Assembly: GCA_024734495.1 (NCBI GenBank)
Contig: JALMQS010000070.1
Coordinates: 15,624,306 to 15,688,305 of the forward strand
DNA: 64,000 bases
DNA from: Forficula auricularia
Lineage: Eukaryota; Arthropoda; Insecta; Dermaptera; Forficulidae
Direction of reading: 5' to 3'
The notes below the pieces were generated by a model. It ran no database searches. It was given only the letters and a program-made list of their open reading frames with translations, and had not been told where the DNA came from. Position 1 is the first letter of the stretch. Every line of letters starts with the position of its first letter. A program made the position numbers and the translations under genes. Of the stretch, positions 23,380 through 36,600 are shown one piece after another.

Positions 23380-24467
23380 TATATTATTATTAAATTCAAG
23401 AATTTTTGAAAATCTAAGTTCCCAGAGAAGCAGCAATATGGAAAATAATTTAAAATAATTTTGTTTGATTTTTCGCTTGTCAAATAAATTCAGCAACGAG
23501 ATTTTTGGATTTCGACTCGTATCTTTAAAAGTGTTATTGTTTGAATAAATAAATAAATAAAAAAAAATTCTCATTATGGTAGGCAGATTGAAACATCATT
23601 TGCATAATAAGATAATGTGAACAATCGGAAAATTTTTGGCTTAGAAAACTCAAGTGTAAAAATGAAAACCATTCGAAGAAAAAAACTTGAAAACGACGTT
23701 TCGCTTCCCGGATTAGGAGAAAGATCGTGTAATCAATTATAAAAATCAATTTAACCCATGGGTGGTCTAGCTCGTAAATCTCCCAGTGATGAGAAACAAT
23801 TTAGCAACACTTGTTATCGAAGAAACAAAAGCATTAAAATTAATTAAATTTTTGGTAAACAAATTCTTTTCTACATTAAAACAATCTTTATAATTACTAG
23901 AATAATTGCTATTTGTTACATTCTTAAAATCATAGCAAAGTTAATCATTAAAATAATAATATGAATTTAAATAAGTTGAAATGATTAAATAAATATCTAG
24001 CGCACAAGTTCTAACAATTTTTAATGAAATGATATATTTATGTTATAGGGCAAACTCAATTATAGTTCGAACTAGTTTTGCCTAGACCAAATTAGTTTTA
24101 ATTTTCGTTAGACTGATGTCACATATTATATGTACTATAGGTAGCGAAATTAGATCCATTGAACCGCTAAAAATGATGTTGATATCACAATGCATAGCAG
24201 AGACAAACCCTAACTGATATGGCAACAGCGCCCGCGCGGTTGCCTCATGAATTAGTGTTATTCTCTACCCCGCACTGAAAACGGCAACAGTGTTCCCATT
24301 TTGAGCGGGTCAATGGTTCTAATTTCGGGATTACTACTTTAGTAGATATTTATGTTTGTGTATGAGTTGTTATATGAAGATGATAGTCGCTATATACATT
24401 TTTCAAAGGTTTGGGTTTGTTCCTTTTGAAAGAAGAAATAAATTGAGTCTTTTTTTCTCTCTTTGCA

Positions 24468-24629
24468 TTAAAATTCCAATGTATCCTTGGCGAAGGTCAT
24501 CCTTGGACTGTTTGCTGTATAAAATTGGCTGTACCAACGTCGATGTTTTGCAAGCGCTTTGTCTTCCTTCACTAAAAGTGGTTTATCGAGGTATTTTTTC
24601 GAGTTCCATACCATTATATCACGTTCAAT
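24468..24629 (-). CDS. nvd: neverland exon 9 (C-terminal exon)
   Basis: The acceptor CTTCTAG lies before 24629. It encodes [27 protein letters not shown] and ends DTLEF with TAA. It joins exon 8 in phase 0. I see no convincing AATAAA just downstream on this strand, so the 3' end is not placed. Confidence 0.92.
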   Translation of the reverse strand: MERDIMVWNSKKYLDKPLLVKEDKALAKHRRWYSQFYTANSPRMTFAKDTLEF

Positions 24630-27600
24630 CTAGAAGATAATTATTCTCTTATTATAAATTGTTTTATGACAATATTTTTTACATGGGTTTAATAGCAAAC
24701 CATTAATATTAAATAATTATGTGTGAACTACTAGTAATTTATTAAATGTTTATAATCACAATGCATAAAAGTATTTATAATATTAGTATATATAAATAGG
24801 TCATATTCAAAAATGAAGCGAACCACTTGGAATGATGCATTTATCCTGAGCGTATAACCATTTCTTGAAAAGTCAAAAAAGGTAAAATATCAAGAAAGAT
24901 AATCTTTTACTTTTGCACCCAAATGATTCAGTAAAATAATGTGGATATTTATCGCATTTTTTAACCAGCTTTTTTACATCGCTAACGCTTAACACTAGTT
25001 TTGAAAAAAATGTGATCAACTTTAAAACTTTAGGGTGATCTTTTCCAACAAACTTATATAACTTTTATAAAAATTTATAGGTTGAGCTGCATATTATTCA
25101 GTTTTCTTTTCCCTTCCCGAACTGCTCCAAAAGGAAACAAAGAATATATAAATAATTTATAATTTTTTGGTAACCTTTTTTGTGAAAATTACTAAAAGTT
25201 AAAAAATATCTTAAGAAAATAAATATGTACTTCCAGTAACTGGTTTTGAATCAAAGCTTTACTGAAATACATAATTTATTTAAATTGAATTGGCTAAGGG
25301 GCCAGTAAGGGGAAAATAAAAAGTTGAAATAAAAGTCAACTTCTATTTGTTACTTTATTTTGGGCAGACGTAATCGATATTTTAACAACGTTTCGAGCGC
25401 TATACCGCTGCTCTTCATCAGTGCACGTCAACTGGAAAAGATCATTGCATGTTTTAATTTTTTGTTTTAACATTTATAATAAATTTTTAAAGGGTGGAAA
25501 TGAGGATTATATACTACTCACCCAAGTCACAAAAACACGTAAAATCTATCTCCAGCAGACGTTTTACATTAAGAATCATTACACTGGTAAAACTTAACTT
25601 TAACTTAAACTTTAACTTAAATTTAAATTCCACAAGATTAATTGTATTTAAATTATGGTGATATCAGAGAAAAAAAGGTTAAGTTTTCTATGGTGACGTC
25701 CCAACTTGACCCTTTTATTTTGATTTTTTTTTCAAAAGAGTTATTGAATTGAATTTATAAAGAGTGAAAAAAAATTAATTCGAGAGATTTTTTTAAGTGA
25801 TGAATTATAATCGATCTGACGCCTAAAATAATATTGTGAAGTAAACCGATGGGGGAACCGCGATTGGAATTAGGTGTACACGTCTTTGGAATTATCTGGA
25901 ATTATTTTGGAATTCATTAGATAATGCCCCTTCATTTATTGTCTTCTACTTGGAAATGAAAGTAAAATTAGGTGTACACAATATTAGGTCGCGGTTCACC
26001 CCTTGAGGAGATAGAAATAGTATCTAGAAGTTGTATAAACTATCTATTGCTATTTTTGTAATTAAATTGTTCAACTTACCATGATAGATTCTCCGATAAG
26101 GACCAAAGGGGCCAAAAATGAGAGATACCATGGGCAATAGATTCGGTGTACCACTTTCTGAAGAAGAGGCTCAAGTGGTGTCACATATTGCAAGATGGTC
26201 ATTTTGCCGTAAAATGTATACAAATCAAGCACTACATATCCAGGTCCAATCTGAAAAGAAATAATCAAAATTAATTTAAATATTAAATTCTTAACGTTTT
26301 ACTAGATTTTAGATAGATCCGTGTCTTCTTTTTAATAAGTATGAATGTTGGGGGTACTGCTAAATCGCTAAAGGATTATTATAGAATTACAATAATAACT
26401 GACATATATATAAGGGCAGATCCATTACTTTTCGACTAAAGTGTTTCTCTGAAACAGTGGTTTAGTTAGTAGCTCGCTATGAAGCCGGACTTGAGTGTAA
26501 CCCAATGACCCATGACTGAAGGATCGACTTTTTCAAAATTCAAAAAATTCTCTAGCGGCCAAATTTGATCCAATCGAGCTCAAATTTTCAGGATCATCTC
26601 CTTTTCTGATGTACTTTCGAGGAAAAAATCGGCATCAAAATCGATGACCCACCCCCGCACACTTTCGACGAAAAGTAATGGATCTGCCCATATATATATA
26701 ACCCTAACTTTTAAAATTAATGAATTCATTGTTGGTCATGTGGGAAGGATTGTAAGGTATACACGTATAATATTATAGACTAGTATTTAGCTAGAAGATT
26801 TCTAGATAAATTATATGACTATGACGTCATAATTAGTTGCGCTCTTTGTTACTTTTGAAATTGTTTTCAAAGCCGAGTGGGCCATTGAATTTTGAATTAA
26901 AATGTAATGAACATTTTTTCAATAATATAGATAATATGCATTATAAAAATGTTCTGACCCATTAAAAAAATGTGAAATAATAAAAGAATAGAGAATAGAG
27001 CTGATTGCCCGGAAAGCATGTTAGTTCTCAGGATCTACTCCTGAGGGGATGAATCCCCTCTGATATCGCAATTTAATAATATTTCTACTAAAGTCTTAGA
27101 ATTTGTTCTAAAGATTAAAATACATCTTGGTTAATCTGAACCTGAGCTGATTTTTTTAAAAACATCCGAACTATTTTCAAAAAAAAGATGATCAAATCTT
27201 TAGTTTTATAAAAGAATAAGTTAATATTTTTTTTTAATGCAGTAATAATTATTTGAAAAATAATGAATTTAATTAGAAACTATTTAAAATGTTAAATATT
27301 TTGTTAATTTAATTAATAGTAATAGATCGTTTTTTTAATGTTTTAAATATAATTTTTAAATAAAGAGCCCCTTAAGATGCAACCTGCAACATAGAGCGTT
27401 CTATTTGAATGCATACCCTACGACTACCAGGCGGCCCTGGAATTTCTCACATAAATCTTGCGCACCTTCCCTCAACACATTTTCTTAGAACAGACTTCAT
27501 CAGAATTATATTTGACTTATACTAGAGTAAGCAATAAAATAAATAAACAATAACTTTCAATAATTTTTTGAATTTACAAAAAAAATCATAATAAAAAATA

Positions 27601-30600
27601 CATTGCAACTGATCGTTGCTAGACTTTTAAAAAATATTAATATTAGTCTAAGATCCCGACTTAGGTCGACCTTCACCTACTGAGTTTACTAATGAAATTA
27701 ATATTTTGATAATATAATGTACTAGCTGCAAGGCCCGCCTTCGGCGGCCCTCTTGCTAGCCAGAAGGCACGGCCCCTGGACCCCCAGCCCTCGACCCCCC
27801 TACTCCCATCCACCGCCCCCCGAAACCCACCCACCCCCACCCCACCCCCGCACCATGCCCAACCCCAGTCCCCACACCAACACTCCATTCCGCACCCTAA
27901 CCCACTACCACCCCAAACCCCCTCCAGCACCCCCCACCCCCACACCACAAACCGCACCCCATCCACCCCGTGCCCTCCAACCCTGCGCACCACACTCCCG
28001 CTTAGCCCCATGGACCCCACCCCCGCTATGCCCCCTGGACTCCACCCCGCACCCAGTTTTTGCATTTCTAGCCTTCTAATGACCCACAGATTATGTATAC
28101 AAAATTTGTGAGTTTGGCCCAAGAGAAAGAATTTTCATTTTTTGCCTCCCCCCCCCTTTTGGGTGGTTAGTTTTTGCATTTATAGCTCTCTAGAGGCCCA
28201 GAGATTATGTATACACAATTTGGTTGTGTTTGCTCCAAGGTCAAGAATTTACATTTTTTCACCCTCCCCCTTTTTGGGTGGGTTTTTGGGGAAATTTTTT
28301 TAAACAAAAGTTGTCAAAAATCACATCCCCCTATCAAGTTTTGTTCAAAATATTAATTTCATCAGGAAACTCGATAAGTGAAGGTCGACCTAAGTCGGGA
28401 TCTTGGACTATATGTTTATTCCTTTATTATTAATCCGATATCTTTGGCAATTTGAAGTCAATGGTAATTAAAAATACTAGTGTAAATTTCCTGTTTTGAA
28501 GCTGAGTGGTTTACCCAAAGAAATTTGGTCTTTTTTGATTTTAAGTCGATTTCTCCACGTTACCAATAATGGCCAAAACTTAAAAAAAAAAAAATATTTT
28601 TGATTTTAAGTCGGTTCTTCCAGGAGAGGTCAAATAATGGGGGTAAAAAAATGAAAATTCTTGCCCTTTGGTCAACCAAATTTTGTATACATAATCTGTG
28701 AGCCTCTAACGAGTTAGAAATTGGGTGGAGAGTGACCGGAGGCGAGAACGTCTGGAGAGGGTTGGTGTGTTGGAGAGTGATCAATCAGATGCGAGAGAAG
28801 GGCCCGGGTCAATGTGGTGGAGAGTGGTTGTGGAGGTGGAGGTAGGGAGAATGTTCAGGGAGACTTATTCTTTAATTGATTCCTAATAAAATAATGATAA
28901 TATTTATGTTAGTAATGAATTTGGCTGAGTACCAATCTGTCTAGCTTGAATATCCATAGTAATTAGTCGAAACCAATTAAACACGCACATTGAGTGTGTG
29001 AGGTCGAGTTTCGATTCATGTTTGCGTCCAGACTCTGAGCAGGGTTCCCAGGCAGCTTTCCACACATGGACAGCCAGTTGAAAAGACCCCACAGGCGGGG
29101 CAGTATTCCTTAGATCAGAGCCACTCAGGGCAGAAGTCGCGTGCAAAACGTTTAAATGAGCAACATCGCCACCGTTTTCTGGGATTTCCTATAAAGTATT
29201 AGAACAGTGAATTAGACATTATCTCAGAATTCAATTCAATTTACCATTTTCCTATAAAACTTTATTTTTTCAATAGTTTTTAAGGAATTTGGTGTTGGTA
29301 CTTGGTGACACATTTTTTATCCAATATCTTTATGTTTTCTTTCGAAATCTTTATAAGTATTGAAATTTTCTATTTTCTTCCAAATTTGAAAATTTTAGAT
29401 ATTTTTTAAATATTATAATATATTTCATAAAAATAATTCATCAAGTACGTTGAGTTCTATCGATTTTTGGTCACTTTTTAGGCTCAGAAAACTACAAAAC
29501 CCGTTTTTTGTTGTTGTTCTGTCTCAATTTTCCTCCATTAAGGGAGTTCGAGACAGCTTATCTATCTGGTTGATCTTCGAAAAAAACTTTTCTATTTCTG
29601 CAGAGTGACAACTTCTGCCTACTAAATTTTTTAATTAAAAAATTGTTAATAATGAGGCATGAGGTTAATTTAGAATATTAATCTTTGTTTTGATAATATT
29701 AATAAAAACAATATTGAGATAAATTGTTTCTCATTATAAAAACATTTATTTAACACAAAAACGATTTTAAGAAATAGAGTTGGAATTCCTACACTCGTGC
29801 TTTTGTTATATTCTGTTGGCTGCAAATAACTTTTTATTTTTTACATTTATGAATAACTAGTTAACTAGACTTTCAAATCTATTGAAAAATGTATCATTCA
29901 ATTCATAAAAGTTGAATTATTGATCTGTATAAATTTGTTGAAAATGGTGTAATTTGTATAGAAGTTATAGCCCTTTTAAAAGCTCGGACCATTTACTTCC
30001 ATGTTAAAAGGACAAATTTCAATAATTTATTTCTCGGTAATGGGACAGACAATCAACTTCAAATTTCGGGAATAAATAATTAATAAATCAATTATTCGAT
30101 GGTAAAAATTTGAAAATTTTCTTGTAAAAATGATAAACAGTCCCGAACCCCCTTAGGACTCATTCATTCTGGCTTAGAAATGACAGTGTGAATATAACTA
30201 ATCAGCTTGGAGAGATAAGCCTTCAATTTGTGATAGTGGAATCCTGGCAAAACTTACACATATTTCTAATCAAATATCATATAATAATATAGAGAGTAAA
30301 AAATGTCGTTTTTCTCAAGTGAAAAAATCATGGAATATATAATCCATTTTTCAATCTTAGTGTCCTTCTTAATTGAAAATTGATCTACAATTCTCAGTAA
30401 TTTATTAAATGTTTCTAATCTCAATGCAAAAATGTTTAATCTTTATAACTTGTCGCAGCAAAGATAGGTCATATTCAAAAAGTTGATTGACCACTTGGAA
30501 TGATGCATTTAATTTACCCCGAGCGTATAACCATTTCTTGGAAAGTCAAAGACAAAGGTAAAATATCAGGAAAGATAATCTTTTACTCACTCAATTGATT

Positions 30601-33600
30601 TAGCAAGATAATGTGGATATTTATCGGATTTTTTTAACCAGTCCTTCGATATCGTTAACGCCTAAAACTAAAATAAATATAGTACCTATAGCGCAATGAT
30701 TTATCTCTTACCTGAATATGTGAATTGATAAGGAATTCGTTTCTTCCCCGATAAATCCATTTTCCACTTTCAATATTCTCCCGAGATTCAGGATACCAAT
30801 CGGGTTCTGCTCCTTCCGCATGGTGCCAAACGAAGATCAAACGGTTGACCTCACAGCTCTTGAAGCTTTTTACTTTTGCAAACTCTGGAACTAGAATCAA
30901 TCATTTCAGTAAGCATGTGATCATGAATACGATATTATTTTCAAGAGAATTTATCAGGCAAATAGGCAATTTCAATTAATTTTTAAAATTATTCAAATAT
31001 TCGTGTAATTCTAAAATAGTAAAATATACTAAAATACAATTACATTGGTTATAAGAATTGAGTTTTACGTTGATTCTATGACACTAGCATTTTTTTACAA
31101 GAGTTAAAGATTTTGAGATATTTTTGGTCAAATCTCCTAAAAGGCGCCAGGTTATAGAAAAAAATTGATTTTCGACCTTGGCTTTGTAACGTGTAATTAG
31201 AAGATCTTTAAACATGTTTTATTAATAGTTTAATCAGATTGGGTTAAAAAGGACCTCAATGAAAAAAGATGTAGAAATTTTTTGTGTAAATAAAAATCCT
31301 CCCTTCATAGGTAGAGATATCTTTATTTATATGTGTTAAAAACAGAAAAACCGAAACAGTTTCGGCCACAACTCTTTGCCATCATCAGTCTGCAACCAAC
31401 AAAAAAAGTAATGATAAACATCCCTATACACATTTGAAAATAATAAAACTTTTAACAAAAAATCATTATTGTTAAGAGGTTAAACGATGTTGTTAAAAGT
31501 TGTATTTTGTTATTTTCAAATGTACGAGTATATGGGGATGTTGATCATTACTTTTTTGTTGGTTGCAGACTGATGATAATAACGAGTTGTGGCCGAAACT
31601 ATTTCGGCTTTCTGTTTTTAACACATATAAATAAAGATATCTCTATCTATGAAGGGAGGTTTTTATTTACACAAGAAATTTCTACATATTTTTTCATTGA
31701 GGTCCTTTTAACAACCTGATTAAAATATTAAAAATTTTGGACCTACCAAGTATCTCTATTATTATGTATTATTAAATTTAGCCAAGATGTTATTACATTA
31801 ATTATTATAATATCATGATTTAATGATATTAAAATAATACTAAAAAATATTTTAATTAAAGAATGAATAAAAGAAAGTTAGATATAGAATATAATAAATA
31901 AAATCTTTTTGAAATTCGAAATTTTAAATTAATATCAAATAGAAAAAATTAAAAAATAATTTAATTTTAATATTGATGATTTTCGGAAGCTCTAAAAGTA
32001 TTTATTTGATCACAAAGTACTTTAAGAAGAAACATTAAATTTTTATGTAAGGAAATGTGTGTCTATTTGATTTTATTCTCAAAATTAACTCGCGATATTT
32101 AATCAATTTTATTAACGAAAATGAATTTAGGTAAGATCAAAGATTTTAATAGATATGTTTATATTGCATGTAGTAGGGTCTTGTCCCTTCGGGAGTCGAA
32201 CCCAAACACTAGTACGCTTTCAGGGTAACTAGTTGTTGTCTGACCCCTCGGGAGTCGAACCCAAGCTCTAGTACGCGTTCTGGACTAATAGTCAGACAAC
32301 AACTAGTTGCCCGAAAAGCGTACTAGTGCTTGGGTTCGACTCCCGAGGGGACAAGACCTCCTATGCAATATAAACATATCTACTAAAATCTTTGATTTGA
32401 CCTAAATTCATTTTCGTTAATTAAATTTTTAATTTTAAAAAAAAGTAAAAACAAAAATCTTATTGAATTAAGGTAGTTATTAAATGTTTTACTTATTTCC
32501 AGTAATGCTATTTCATTTTAATAGTTCTATTCCGAATATTTAACCTGTGCGCAGGCCCTCTAAATATTTTGAATTTAATTATTAAAATAAAATGAGATTA
32601 CTGGAAATAAGTAAAACACTTAATAACCCCTTCATTCCACTTTAAAACACCCAGTACACACCGAGTCAGATAAAGTACATTAAAAAATGTTATATTTATG
32701 ATGGATGAATATTAGAAATTACTATTATTGGATAAAAAATGTTTCACCAAATTCCTTAAAAACTATTGGAAATTACCTTTTTCAGAGTATGGTACGTCCA
32801 CGCATTGTCCATCAGATCCTCGAAATTTCCAGCCATGAAAAGGGCATTCGATGCAATCCCCCCGTACGGTTCCACCGACGCCCATATTGGCGCCCAAATG
32901 GGGACAATAAGCATCGAGGACGTGAGCTTGACCATCAGTAGCGGAGCGGAAAACAAGGAAGTTCTCGCCTGCATCATTCCAAAAAAAATAATAATATTAA
33001 TAATAATAGAAATACTTTTTTTTTTTATTTAATGTCACCGGGAACAAAGCCCATTTAGACAGCACATAAGTAAAGTGTTAGTAGGGTTAGTGAGGGAGCC
33101 GAGTTTTCAGCCGGTATAAATTTTTATTTGCCAGCTAGGATCGAACACCGGCCTCCCACTTCAACATCGTCATAATCGATCGATGCCGAAGCGAGGCCAA
33201 TGCGTTAGCTGACTGAGCCAACCCGACTCCAATAATACTTTTAGAAAAAGTACAAATAAATGAGCGCCTCACTACTAAAAAAACTTATAAATATATTCTT
33301 TGGGGTTTTAAAATAAATGTATAATGTAAAATTAAAAAAAAAATCAATTTTTTGTTTTCATTGTTTCTTAACTTATCTTATTATATTAAACGAGCAATTC
33401 TTGTATATATATATATATATATATATATATAACGTCTCTAACGATTTGGATGAAATTCACGGGTCATGGGGTTTTTGTGTTGATAATTCGATCTGTGACG
33501 GTCTCATCTTCGGCTAAGTTGTTTTTGATGGGTTTTTGTTAATTGAAATAATTATTCACAGGTGATTGTTTGAATAAAAGTTTATAATTACATTTTTATT

Positions 33601-36600
33601 CAATTTTCTTTTAATAAAATTAATTGATTTTTTTATTTTAAATTCCACTAATAGATCATTACAAATATTATTATATATTAGAATTTGCTAATTTAATTAA
33701 TTAAAGGTATTTTTCTATAATATATAAATTTCATTCTCTTAAAAAATCTGACAATTGGCGGGTGCAAGGCTTTGGAATGAACTTCCATCCAAATTTCAGG
33801 CAAACCCGACTCTTGGTGCTCTCAGATCTTCGTTCTTTATGGATCCCACCCAATAACTGATACTCCTTACTCTTATTTCCTTTATGTCTTCTAATCTTTC
33901 TCTACTTTTTTTCTCTCTTCTTCCCCATAAAATTTGTGTATTGGTGAACTCTTTTGCCAAATTTGTAAAATATTGTTGCTAAATTATGTATAAACACTAG
34001 GTGGGACCTAAGGTCCTATGTTTGTATACTTTGTTAAATAAATAAATAAATAAATAAACAATTCGAATGACCGTGCCTCCTTCTTCAGGATTTAAAAGGG
34101 TCAACGAAAGAACCTCGGGGTATATTAATATTATTTTTAATTGCAATTACATTCAAAACTTTGTGCCCAGTGATATGTCCTGATGATGGCCATAGAGGGT
34201 GTAAACGTTAATAAAAATATAAATTAAATTTTATTTTATTTTGACTGCGAATTAAAGTCGACCTTTTTACCTGAATTTAAAATTAAAAATAATATTTATA
34301 TATCGCTTTTAACTGAATCAAAAAATTAACGAGCATCGCTTGGTGTTCCAGGTACTTTACTTATAATGCTCACAAGTTATTGGGACTCAAGGCTTAATAA
34401 TTTTCATTCAGAGTGATTCTAATTATTAAAAAGCAAATATCTATGTACCTTAGTATTTTAGATAGTAAATACTTTTATCATAAAAATAATTTTTAAGAAA
34501 AAAATAAAAACCGACTTCAAAAAATTAAATGCAACAAATAAAATACACTAAAAGGTATAAAATAATTATTATCTTATTTAGTTACAACTAAACGACGAAA
34601 TATTAACATGAAATTACTTTTTGAAGTCGGTACCAAACAAACTATACCTATAAGCGAGCGTACCCGCCAAACGTACTAAGTAAGATCCGTCGAGTGCGAT
34701 TCATAAAAGGTATATGTTTGGCACCAACTTCAAAAAGTAATTTCATGTTAATATTTCGTCGTTTAGTTGTAACTAAATAAGATAATAATTATTTTATACC
34801 TTTTAGTGTATTTTATTTGTTGCATTTAATTTTTGAAGTCGGTTTTATTTTTTCTTAAAAATTATTTTTATTTTTCTCTTTTTAGTGATGTTATTAATAG
34901 AGATCATATCACCAGAACTTGACCAAATTAATATGATACCATCCCTAAGACACCCCCTTTCGGATAGAAAAAGAACCATCGAAATCGGTTCATAAACAAA
35001 GAGGTTAGGTCTAAACAAACCTAATAAAAAAGGTCTAATAACTATGAAAAAAAAAACGAAAAAAAAAATGGGACCAATCGGAAGCTAGACTGGACCCAAT
35101 GCAAAAAAAAATTTCAAAATCGGTTGACAATTGGCGGAGATATGAGGTAACATAGGCACAAAAAAAAAAAAAAAAAAAAAAAATCAGTCGAATAGAGAAC
35201 CTCCTCCTTTTTTGAAGTCTGTTAAAAATAAGACAATTAGCGTTTGTTTCCTAATTTGAAATAGGTTTTTCTTAGTAATGTAAAAAGTTGAGTTTTTTCG
35301 CACTTTTCTAACGTGAGTGAGAAAAACGATGTTTTAGATTAGAATTTTGTCTATTTGCAGAGATATCCAATGACGTAGAGGATGTTCCGGGCTAAGGTAC
35401 GTGCACCTACCATTTAATTGAGCCCGGAAATGGTGGTGGTAGGTGATTTATAGGTGTTGCACCATCTTAAGCCCCCCTCCCTACTATCTAAAACACATCA
35501 AAGAATAAATAGTGCTATGAAATTTAAGAAGAAACTAATTAACCAATTTCGGATATCATCCAAATTGTTATCTTATCTATTATTTGTAATAACTTCATAC
35601 TATCATAAATTTCATTGATTTTCGTTCCAATATATTTAAAAAATCTAATCTGTATACTTTCATTTGAATTGTTTTATGTGATAAAAATCTTCCTGTTTCT
35701 CACTATATTATTATTTCAGCTTGATAGAGCGCAAAACACCACCGTATGCTTTAAAAATTCGTTTGGATAAAAAAATATATCTATCTATCTTATCTATATT
35801 AGGGTGCTTCTTATTTTGGATATTTTCGAATATTTACGCTGCAAGTTTCAAGTCCCTATCTCAATTTTAACCTAGTGCTACACAGCGATTAAGTTCCCCA
35901 TCTAAATAACATGGGGTTTTTGGCATGGAACGATCAATTTTTTATTCCGGTCAAAGTAATGGCTCAAAAAATTTGAAACTCTGTAGATTTTATCCTTATA
36001 ATAGTAGCTATCCCTCAGAATTTTTACAGATTTTTAGCTATTATAATTTTGGAGTTACATCTAGATAAATTACTAGTATATCTTAGTATTAGTAAGTTAT
36101 ATGCTCCAAAATTATAATAGCTAAAAAATTCTTAGGGATAGCTACTATTATAAGGATAAAGTCTATAGAGTTTCAAATTTTTTGTACCATTACTTATGCC
36201 AGAATAAAAAATTGATCGTTCAATGCCAAAAACCCCATGTTATTTAGATTGGAAACTTAATCGCTGTACAGAACTAGGTTAATATTTAGATAGAGACTTG
36301 AAACTTGTGGGGATATTTTTTTATTTATTTCGAACCATATGAGCCCCTGTCAGCGTAAATATTCGAAAATATCCAAAATAAGGAGCACCCTAATCTATAT
36401 CTATACTTATTATAATCGGCTTGCGCGACGACGCCAACAGTGATTTTTTTAATTTTAAAACCCACTAATAGTTCATGACAAATAATATTTATTAATTTAG
36501 GAAATTTAAATTATTATTTTAAAACCTACCACGGACCCCAAGGGAGTAGCCCTTGGCCAGCAAGATGCCCGCGGAAGGCGGGCTTCACAGCAGATAAATA

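Larger units (their letters stand above)
31234..31722. mobile_element. long palindromic element with paired hammerhead motifs (family C)
   Basis: Inverted arms (AAAGGACCTCAATGAAAAAA, TTTATTTATATGTGTTAAAA, GTTGGTTGCAGACTGATGA) meet near 31478. Each arm holds a hammerhead core, minus strand on the left and plus on the right. Arms have diverged more than in the 62-kb element. No clear TSD. Confidence 0.72.

Noticed and set aside
28904..28936. Alternative C-terminus for neverland by read-through of exon 7
   Set aside because: It would drop the strongly conserved IGPGY...RRWYSQFY exons, which are intact downstream with good splice sites.
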